Of a stretch of 64,000 bases of DNA, positions 16,219-23,043 are shown in pieces; the first letter of the stretch is position 1, and every line of letters begins with the position of its first letter. This DNA comes from Chitinophagales bacterium. GTDB taxonomy: Bacteria; Bacteroidota; Bacteroidia; Chitinophagales; Saprospiraceae. The DNA lies in contig JAFLBP010000003.1 of NCBI GenBank assembly GCA_017303875.1, positions 182,773-246,772 on the forward strand, given 5' to 3'. The notes below the pieces were generated by a model that saw nothing but the letters and a program-made list of their open reading frames with translations, had not been told where the DNA came from and did no database searches. A program made the translations under genes and the position numbers.

Positions 16219-17937
16219 ATGAAGCATTTTTTCTCTACACTTTTACTCCTGCTCTTTGCACTGTCAATTCAGGCACAAACCTGCGCCACCCCGCAATCCG
16301 GCCTGGACCTCTGGGCCAATAATATCAAAGCACGTATTCTGAATGGCGGCAACCTGTTTACCGACGGGCTTGACGGACAATTCATCCCCAATCCCGATGC
16401 GCAGGGCAATGGCCCCGCTACCATTTATACCTCCGGCCTGTGGCTTGGCGGCTTCGACCCCGGTGGCAACCTGCTCCTTTCAGCCAACTCCTACCGCCTG
16501 CCCGACAAAACCGATTTCTGGGCCGGCCCCTTGGCGCCCAGCCAACTTTCCAACCCCGCCACTTGCGCCAACTGGGATCGGATTTTTTCGGTAAAAGGCG
16601 AACGCATTAAAGCATTTCTCGAACAATTGCCTGATTTTCAGAATAATACCGCGGCAGCGCTGGCGCAATTTCCAGAAATTATGGGCTGGCCCGCCCTTGG
16701 AAATCCGCACTTCAGCGCCGTTTGGAGCTTTAGCCTGCCTGCAAACAACTCCCCCCTTGCCGGATTCGTCGACAGCAACGATGATGATGTTTACAATCCG
16801 CTCGACGGCGATTACCCCGCCGTAGTATTGCAAAACAAATCGCCTTTCGTACCCGCGCAACACGTCTGGTGCGTATTCAATGACGCCGGCGCCGGCCAGC
16901 CACATGCCACCACGGGCCGCCCCATGGGCATGGAAGTTCAACTGACGGCCTGGGCCTTTAACTGTACCGACAGGCCGGAACTCAACAACACCATTTTTAC
17001 CTCCCACAAACTCCTCAACCGCGCCCCGGCCCTGTATAACTCTATTTTTATTGGAATGTGGACCGATTTTGACCTCGGTTGCCCGACCGACGATTATATC
17101 GGTTGCCTGCCCGAACTGAATACCTATTTTGCCTATAACCAGGACCAGCAGGACGGCAACGTCGGCAGCGATTGCAGTATCGGCGGTGGAAATTTGCAAA
17201 CCTTCGGCAACACGCCCCCCGTACAATCGGTCACCTTCCTGAACCATGCCCTGGATCGTTTTATCCTGCAAGACAATCCAAGCATCGGCAGCGGCGGCTA
17301 TGGCAGCCCGCAAACCCCACTTCAGTATTACAACAACCTGAATGGTCGTTTGCCCAACGGAAACCCCATTTATACCGGTGGCAGCGGCTTGACCTCCGGC
17401 ACACCCGAAACCAACTATATCTTCCCGGGCGATCCCGGCAGCCCGCAGGAATGGAGTATGTGCACGGCAAATATTCCTTCCGGCGATTTTCGGGCACTCG
17501 GCTCAAGCTATATCGGGAATTTCGCGCCTGGCGGCATTTATGAATTAAGCTGCGCCTGGACAACCCACGAGCAAATTTCACAGCCTTGCAACCTCGGCAA
17601 TGTGAAAGAAAATATCGGAAAAATAAGAAACCTTTTTGTCAGCGATTTTGCCGGCGTTTGCTCGCCTCTCCTCAGCCATGTACCCCAAATAGCCGACAAA
17701 GCCTTTTTTTCACTATCGCCCAACCCCGCGCGCACGGAAATCGTAATTACCTATGAAGGCGTGCAGGTACAGCAGGTAAAGGTGTTTGATAGTGCTGGTC
17801 GCCTCATACAGCAACTCAACACCTTGCCTGAAGGGCGCATGAGCCTGCCTGTCGGAAATTGGGCCAGCGGCATGTATCAGGTGCAGGTGATTAGTGAAAA
17901 AGGTGCATTCACAAGGAGTTTTTACGTGAATCCATAA
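16219..17937 (+). CDS. Secreted protein with T9SS type A sorting domain
   Basis: 572 residues starting with a signal peptide (MKHFFSTLLLLLFALSIQAQ). The middle region (residues 20-480) has aromatic and Asn/Gly-rich beta sequence with paired cysteines (CPTDDYIGCLP, GSDCSIGG) and a WTDFDLG segment; I recognise no enzyme. The last 75 residues (SLSPNPARTEIVITY, then VKVFDSAGRLIQQL and SGMYQVQVISEKGAFTRSF) form a type A C-terminal sorting domain, so the protein should be exported through Sec and then T9SS to the cell surface or medium. A strong terminator follows at 18011-18049. Confidence 0.82.
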   Translation: MKHFFSTLLLLLFALSIQAQTCATPQSGLDLWANNIKARILNGGNLFTDGLDGQFIPNPDAQGNGPATIYTSGLWLGGFDPGGNLLLSANSYRLPDKTDFWAGPLAPSQLSNPATCANWDRIFSVKGERIKAFLEQLPDFQNNTAAALAQFPEIMGWPALGNPHFSAVWSFSLPANNSPLAGFVDSNDDDVYNPLDGDYPAVVLQNKSPFVPAQHVWCVFNDAGAGQPHATTGRPMGMEVQLTAWAFNCTDRPELNNTIFTSHKLLNRAPALYNSIFIGMWTDFDLGCPTDDYIGCLPELNTYFAYNQDQQDGNVGSDCSIGGGNLQTFGNTPPVQSVTFLNHALDRFILQDNPSIGSGGYGSPQTPLQYYNNLNGRLPNGNPIYTGGSGLTSGTPETNYIFPGDPGSPQEWSMCTANIPSGDFRALGSSYIGNFAPGGIYELSCAWTTHEQISQPCNLGNVKENIGKIRNLFVSDFAGVCSPLLSHVPQIADKAFFSLSPNPARTEIVITYEGVQVQQVKVFDSAGRLIQQLNTLPEGRMSLPVGNWASGMYQVQVISEKGAFTRSFYVNP

Positions 17938-18010
17938 AGGAAGATTGCGCCATAGCCTTCTTCATGCAAAAGACAGAAGTAGTTTTTTTTCATCGTTAAA
18001 CCAGAATTCG

Positions 18011-18049
18011 CGATCCGTCCGAGTGCAATGCCGGACGGATCGTTTTTTT
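18011..18049 (+). terminator. Strong intrinsic terminator
   Basis: CGATCCGTCCG and CGGACGGATCG form a perfect 11-bp stem around a 10-base loop, followed by TTTTTTT. It ends the plus-strand T9SS cargo transcript. On the other strand there is no T-run, so the convergent S4 gene is not terminated here. Confidence 0.9.
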
Positions 18050-18052
18050 CTG

Positions 18053-18265
18053 CTATTGTACTTTTATTGTTTTTCCTTTGAACAAGACTGTATCGCCACT
18101 GCGTATTTTTTTGCGTTTTTCGCTGGCGGTTATGCCGTTCACCTGCACTTCGCCCTGCATAATGCGCACATTGGCTTCCCCACCGGTACCCACGAGGTGC
18201 AATACCTTGAGCAGGTTGTTCAGGGCAATAAATTCCTGATCGGCTTCTAATTTAAATTCCTGCAT
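18053..18265 (-). CDS. S4-domain RNA-binding protein (YbcJ-like)
   Basis: The whole 70-residue product is an S4 domain: FIALNNLLKVLHLVGTGGEANVRI followed by the signature GEVQVNG and the closing turn RSGDTVLFKGKTI. YbcJ/YaaA-type S4 proteins bind structured RNA. It starts 5 nt after the stop of the thioredoxin-fold gene on the same strand, so the two form an operon. Confidence 0.85.
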   Translation of the reverse strand: MQEFKLEADQEFIALNNLLKVLHLVGTGGEANVRIMQGEVQVNGITASEKRKKIRSGDTVLFKGKTIKVQ

Positions 18266-18270
18266 TTTGC

Positions 18271-19674
18271 TTAGTTTTGATTGATGACGCTGCGCAACAC
18301 ATCGCGCAGTTCTTCGGGTTTGATTCGTTTGCGCAGCACGCGTTTTTCGGCATCGAGCAGGTAAATGACCGGCAGGTTAAACGTGGCCCAGGGCTTTTCA
18401 AATTCATTCTTTCCGCTCGGGTCGGCCAGGTCGGTCCATTCATAATTTTGCTGTCCGACAAATGTTTTCCAGTACTCATAACGCTCGTCGGTGTTCACCG
18501 CAACCCCTTGAATACCAATGGGTCGCACATCGAGCCAGGTTTGATAAATATCCGGCAGTGCCTCCTTGCAGTGTTCGCAAAGCGGGCTGTAAAACACCAT
18601 CAGGGTATATTTGGCGGCACTTTGGTGCAGGTCGAAGGGTTGTCCTTTTTCATCGCTCAATTTCAGTTCGGGCGCCTTTTGTCCGGTTAAGGTGCTGCGA
18701 TGAATTTTGGCTTTTTCCTCAAGCCTCATTTGCGTGGCCATATCGAGCCAGGGCGATTTTCCGGCCTGCTGGTATTTATCGACGAGGTGCACAAAAACCT
18801 GATCGGAATAGGGCCAGGGATTGTTGTCGAAGGATTTGGTGACGTAAATCAGCGTATTGACATAAAAGGCGCTGTCTTTAGGCATAAGCGCCAGCACGCG
18901 GTCGAGGGCCGAAATAATGGAATCCGGGCGCGGCGCCACCAACTGGTTCATGTAGGCATCGAAGTAGGGCGTCCAGAGATTGCAGTACAGCAGGCGCTTG
19001 TCTTTAAAATCCACATTGTCAAAATAGCGCACCTGCATCCAGCGCTGATACACCGGATTGGGCCGGCCGTTTTTATCTAAAGGATTGATTCGGGATGGAA
19101 TTTCCGGCGGGCGGAAGCTGCTGAGCATTTTGGCAAATAAATGCCCCGGATGCCGATTGATGAAGGCAATGGCGGAGTCGCCCAACTGTTTATCCAAAGC
19201 AGCAATCTGATCAATTTGCGGCTTGATGGCCTCCGGGTCGTTGGTCGCCCGCTGAATCATGCTTACCATTTCTTCAATGCGGGAGGCCTCCCCTATTTTT
19301 TGTTGTTTAAAGCGTTGAAACTTTAAAAACGCTTCGTTTTCAGGAGAATTGAGCGCCCAAACGCTGTCGGGTTTTGCCTTGTAGATGCCTAAGGTAAAAT
19401 TTGCGGGACAAGTTTCCAGCATAAAGTCAAACAGGATGCGGCCCTCCGTAGCGGCAAAATACATGCCGGGCCGGCAGTCCTGAATCTGAAAAACCGCCTG
19501 CATACGGGCTGTATCGGGGTAAATGGTATCGTTCAGGTATTGCAGGTCGCCGTAATAATGCCCGATAATCAGGGGCGTACGAAGCCCCTCCAAGCGAAAA
19601 ACGACCTGATTTTGTTGCTGCGCCTGCGCGGTGCCAAGCACAAACAGCAGTAACCCGAAAAGCATTTTTTTCAT
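18271..19674 (-). CDS. Secreted thioredoxin-fold protein (TlpA-like)
   Basis: 467 residues: a signal peptide (LFGLLLFVLGTAQAQ), an all-helical/beta N-terminal region of about 320 residues like the DUF4369/DUF5106-type domains of Bacteroidota TlpA relatives, and a C-terminal thioredoxin fold from about residue 330 (GQKAPELKLSDEKGQPF). The redox motif is CEHC at 366-369 and the cis-Pro loop is NLPVIYLLD. It probably acts as a periplasmic thiol-disulfide reductase. It is followed by the S4 gene after 5 nt. Confidence 0.82.
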   Translation of the reverse strand: MKKMLFGLLLFVLGTAQAQQQNQVVFRLEGLRTPLIIGHYYGDLQYLNDTIYPDTARMQAVFQIQDCRPGMYFAATEGRILFDFMLETCPANFTLGIYKAKPDSVWALNSPENEAFLKFQRFKQQKIGEASRIEEMVSMIQRATNDPEAIKPQIDQIAALDKQLGDSAIAFINRHPGHLFAKMLSSFRPPEIPSRINPLDKNGRPNPVYQRWMQVRYFDNVDFKDKRLLYCNLWTPYFDAYMNQLVAPRPDSIISALDRVLALMPKDSAFYVNTLIYVTKSFDNNPWPYSDQVFVHLVDKYQQAGKSPWLDMATQMRLEEKAKIHRSTLTGQKAPELKLSDEKGQPFDLHQSAAKYTLMVFYSPLCEHCKEALPDIYQTWLDVRPIGIQGVAVNTDERYEYWKTFVGQQNYEWTDLADPSGKNEFEKPWATFNLPVIYLLDAEKRVLRKRIKPEELRDVLRSVINQN

Positions 19675-19724
19675 TTAAGCCTGATCTGTAAGGATTTGAA
19701 GTGCGAATGGACTAAGCGCATGTT

Positions 19725-20363
19725 CTAAATCATCTCTTCGGCAAAAGTAACAATGCCGTCGAAACCGGCATTTTTGCTTTTGGCCTGCAATACCTGATGG
19801 AAATTTTCTAACTTTTCCAGCAATTGCAGCAGTAACAATTGCTCCGCCTGATTGAGGTTGCCGACAGCAACATTGGCCAGCGCCTGCATGTCTTTTTCCT
19901 GTTTCAGATAAACATTTTTCCCGGCCTCGCTGATGCTCAGGCGTTTGCTGCGCCGGTCGTCGGGATCATCTTTTTGTTCTACCAAACCCAGCTCAAGCAG
20001 GCGCTTGATAATTTCCATACCCGTTGGCTTCTCGTGCCGGTTGTGGTGGATCAGGTCAATTTTGGTCATTGGCCCGTTAAACAACAGCACCGCGAGGTAG
20101 GCAAAATCGTCGGGCGTGCTCAGTTCCGTGCCATCGAGCGCCCTGCGCCCGTATGCGCGCACGTAGCGATTCATAAAAACCAAATATTTGGAAATATCCA
20201 CGGCGATCTCTTCGCGTTTGGCGCGGGTATTTTCCACTTGTTCTTCCCTGCTGGCATGGCGGGCCAACCAAACTGCAAAATGCTGTGGATCAGCACGTTG
20301 CGCATTGGTTTTTTCATATGCATCCAGCCAGGGCAGGAGTTCGGACAACAGTTCGTATTTCAT
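19725..20363 (-). CDS. MarR-family transcriptional regulator
   Basis: 212 residues, longer than a usual MarR because of about 60 N-terminal residues. The winged HTH spans roughly residues 85-160: DFAYLAVLLFNGPMTKIDLI, then MEIIKRLLELGLVEQKDDPDDRRSKRLSIS, whose DDRRSKRL wing is diagnostic for MarR. The helical C-terminus would dimerise. It is divergent from a TonB-receptor gene, and a palindrome AAGGT-AAA-ACCTT (20386-20398) overlaps its own -7-like TACCTTCG, so autoregulation is likely. The ligand is unknown. Confidence 0.88.
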   Translation of the reverse strand: MKYELLSELLPWLDAYEKTNAQRADPQHFAVWLARHASREEQVENTRAKREEIAVDISKYLVFMNRYVRAYGRRALDGTELSTPDDFAYLAVLLFNGPMTKIDLIHHNRHEKPTGMEIIKRLLELGLVEQKDDPDDRRSKRLSISEAGKNVYLKQEKDMQALANVAVGNLNQAEQLLLLQLLEKLENFHQVLQAKSKNAGFDGIVTFAEEMI

Positions 20364-20383
20364 GTACCGAAAATTTATTTTGA

Positions 20384-20398
20384 CGAAGGTAAAACCTT
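20384..20398. promoter_or_regulatory. Candidate MarR operator overlapping marR -7 element
   Basis: AAGGT (20386-20390) and ACCTT (20394-20398) form a perfect palindrome with a 3-nt spacer between the divergent MarR and TonB-receptor genes. On the minus strand TACCTTCG (20391-20384), a TAnnTTTG-like -7 element, overlaps it. Binding by the adjacent regulator is inferred. Confidence 0.45.
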
Positions 20399-20457
20399 TT
20401 ATCCGGTTGTATGTTTTTATTCCAATTTTTTTAAAACAAAAACAAAAACAACCTTTT

Positions 20458-22911
20458 ATGATCCGCTTAGTTACCTTCCTGTTGCTCTTGTCAGGAATTG
20501 TATCTCAAACAGCTTTTGCACAAAGCAGTTCGGTGCTCCTGGGTTCAGTGCGCGACAAAAATACGGCAGAACCACTAATTGGCGCTACCGTTTCGGTACA
20601 GAATACAAGCGTAGGTGCCACCACCGACGCGGAAGGCAATTTCCGTATCGGCGGCCTCAAGCCCGGCTCCTATAATATAACGGCGTCTTACCTTGGTTAT
20701 AATCCGGATACACGTTTCAATGTTGTACTGACGGTGGGCAATGCCGCACAGCTCAATTTTGAACTGGAAGCCGCAGGCACCACGCTGGATGAGGTGGTGG
20801 TGGCGCGCAACCGCAGCACACGCGTTGCAACAACGGAGACGCCGCTTTCCATTCAAAACCTGAGTGTGGAGGAAATCAAAAGCAACCCCGGCGGCAACTT
20901 CGATATTTCCAGGGTTGTGCAGGCCCTGCCCGGCGTGGGTGGTACCGCCGGATCCGTGGGCGGCTTCCGCAACGACCTGATCATTCGCGGCGGCGGTCCC
21001 GGCGAAAACGTTTACTACCTCGACGGCATCGAGATTCCGGTTATTAACCATTTTTCCACCCAGGGTGCAGCCGGCGGGCCAACGGGTATTCTCAACGTTT
21101 CTTTTATTGAAGACGTCACCCTGGCCAGCAGTGCCTTTCACGCCCGCTACGACAACACCCTTTCTTCGGTGTTGCAATTCAAACAGCGCGACGGCAACCC
21201 CGACGGACTGCAAGGCAATTTCCGGCTCAGTGGCACCGAAATGGCGCTGACGGCCGACGGCCCGATGGGTAAAAAAACCACTTTCTTAGCTTCCGCGCGC
21301 CGCTCCTACCTTCAGTTTTTATTTCAGGCGCTTGATCTGCCTATTCGGCCCAATTACTGGGATTTTCAATATAAAATTACGCATAAAATTGATGCCAAAA
21401 CAACCCTGAGCAGCATCGGTGTGGGCGCAATCGACGAGTTTACCTTTGCCCTGCCCAAAGAAGCTACGCCCGAAAACCTTTATGTGCTGAGTGCCAACCC
21501 AAGCATCAACCAGTGGAACTACACCCAGGGTTTTACCCTGAAACGCTTGGTGGAAGATGGCTACTGGAACCTCTCCTTCAGCCGCAATATGTTTGATAAC
21601 CGGCTCGATCAGTTCCGCGACAACTACGACGGCAAACAAACCGATGAAAGCAAACGTATCCTCGGTATTCAAAGTCAGGAAATTGAAAACAAACTGCGCT
21701 TTGATTATAATCGCTTCAGCGGCGACTGGAAATGGTCGTACGGCGCCGTCGCACAGTATGTCAAATACAACAACGATGCTTTTACGGTGATTCGTCCGGA
21801 AATCCGCGACAGCAATGATGTGCTGATTCAGCCCGGCATCAGCAGCAGCTTCAACACTGCGATCGGATTTTTCCGCTATGGCGTATTCGGGCAGGTGAAT
21901 CGGAGTTTTCTGCGCGACCGCCTTGCGGTTTCCTTTGGTTTACGCGCCGACGGCAATTCCTTCAGCGACGAAGGTTACCGCCTCGACCGCACCCTCAGTC
22001 CGCGCCTGAGCGCCGCTTATCAATTGGCCGAACGTTGGAAAGTAAGCGCTTCGCTGGGGCGTTATTACAAATTACCAATCTATACGGCGCTGGGTTACAA
22101 GGATGAAAACGGTGCATACCTGAACAAATCACTGCCTTACACCCGCACGGATCATGCGGTGGCGGGCTTAGAGTTTATCCCAACGCCTACCCTGCGTTTC
22201 ACGGTTGAAGGTTTTTACAAATGGTATTCGGATTATGCCGTGAGTCGCCGCGACGGCTTGTCGCTGGCCAATCAGGGCGGCGGGTTTGGTATTATCGGCA
22301 ACGAGGCTTTAGAAGGCAGCGGCAAAGGCCGGGCCTATGGTTTTGAGATCTTTGCGCAGCAAAAATTAAGTAAAAATTTATTTTTCACCGGATCCTACAC
22401 CTTGTTCTGGTCTGAATTTTCGGGTACCGACGAGCGCTTTATTGCTTCTTCCTGGGACAACCGCCATTTGCTTTCACTCATTTTGGGTCGCAAATTCAAG
22501 CGCAACTGGGAGATGGGCCTCAAATGGCGCTACCAGGGTGGTGTGCCCTATACCCCCTTCGACGAAGCCGCTTCCCTGCGCAACTATCCTACCCTGGGCC
22601 AGGGCGTATTGGACTACAACCGCCTGAATGGCCAGCGTTTGGGTAGTTTCAGCCAATTTGACTTCAGAATTGACAAAAAATGGAACTTTAAGCGCTCCAC
22701 ATTCGATCTTTTCTTTGATGTACAAAACGCCTTTGTGCAAAAAAATCCGGCATATCCGCAGTTTACGCTACAGCGCAACGCCGATAATACAGGTTTTGCC
22801 ACCACCGACGGACAGCCGCTCCGGGCTGACGGATCGAACGCAATTCCGATCATTTTGAACAACGATGACCCCAGTGTGGTACCGACAATTGGTTTCATTT
22901 TTGAATTTTAA
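20458..22911 (+). CDS. TonB-dependent receptor
   Basis: I start at ATG 20458, which gives a clean signal peptide (MIRLVTFLLLLSGIVSQTAFAQ). An in-frame start at 20188 would overlap the divergent MarR gene and encode no sensible leader. The 817-residue product has a carboxypeptidase-like domain (LLGSVRDKNTAEPLIGATVS), a plug (SRVVQALPGVGG, NDLIIRGGGPGENVYYLDGI) and a 22-strand-type barrel ending in IGFIFEF with the terminal Phe expected of outer-membrane proteins. Its ligand is unknown. It may be controlled by the divergent MarR regulator. Confidence 0.88.
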   Translation: MIRLVTFLLLLSGIVSQTAFAQSSSVLLGSVRDKNTAEPLIGATVSVQNTSVGATTDAEGNFRIGGLKPGSYNITASYLGYNPDTRFNVVLTVGNAAQLNFELEAAGTTLDEVVVARNRSTRVATTETPLSIQNLSVEEIKSNPGGNFDISRVVQALPGVGGTAGSVGGFRNDLIIRGGGPGENVYYLDGIEIPVINHFSTQGAAGGPTGILNVSFIEDVTLASSAFHARYDNTLSSVLQFKQRDGNPDGLQGNFRLSGTEMALTADGPMGKKTTFLASARRSYLQFLFQALDLPIRPNYWDFQYKITHKIDAKTTLSSIGVGAIDEFTFALPKEATPENLYVLSANPSINQWNYTQGFTLKRLVEDGYWNLSFSRNMFDNRLDQFRDNYDGKQTDESKRILGIQSQEIENKLRFDYNRFSGDWKWSYGAVAQYVKYNNDAFTVIRPEIRDSNDVLIQPGISSSFNTAIGFFRYGVFGQVNRSFLRDRLAVSFGLRADGNSFSDEGYRLDRTLSPRLSAAYQLAERWKVSASLGRYYKLPIYTALGYKDENGAYLNKSLPYTRTDHAVAGLEFIPTPTLRFTVEGFYKWYSDYAVSRRDGLSLANQGGGFGIIGNEALEGSGKGRAYGFEIFAQQKLSKNLFFTGSYTLFWSEFSGTDERFIASSWDNRHLLSLILGRKFKRNWEMGLKWRYQGGVPYTPFDEAASLRNYPTLGQGVLDYNRLNGQRLGSFSQFDFRIDKKWNFKRSTFDLFFDVQNAFVQKNPAYPQFTLQRNADNTGFATTDGQPLRADGSNAIPIILNNDDPSVVPTIGFIFEF

Positions 22912-22932
22912 GTACTTTAAGTCGAATTTTTA

Positions 22933-22961
22933 TTTGGTTTCACGCTTTCTCTCTATATTTG
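22933..22961 (+). promoter_or_regulatory. Promoter upstream of secDF
   Basis: TTTG (22933-22936), a 17-nt spacer and TATATTTG (22954-22961) fit the Bacteroidota promoter consensus. Transcription would begin near 22966-22968, directly before the hairpin at 22971-23003. Confidence 0.65.
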
Positions 22962-22970
22962 CGCGCTTTT

Positions 22971-23003
22971 TTCCGACCCACCTCCACAAGAAGTGGGTCG
23001 GAA
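22971..23003 (+). promoter_or_regulatory. Perfect 11-bp hairpin at the predicted 5' end of the secDF mRNA
   Basis: TTCCGACCCAC (22971-22981) and GTGGGTCGGAA (22993-23003) are exact inverted copies around an 11-base loop. They lie 3-5 nt after the predicted transcription start and 40 nt before the secDF ATG. It could protect the 5' end or regulate translation. It lacks a U-run, so it is a poor terminator for the receptor gene upstream. Confidence 0.6.
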
Positions 23004-23043
23004 AGTTTGATAAACTCATTTTGAACACTCATATCACTACAGT

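Noticed and set aside
20188..20457. N-terminal extension of the TonB receptor
   Set aside because: It overlaps the divergent MarR gene and would bury the signal peptide that begins at 20458.
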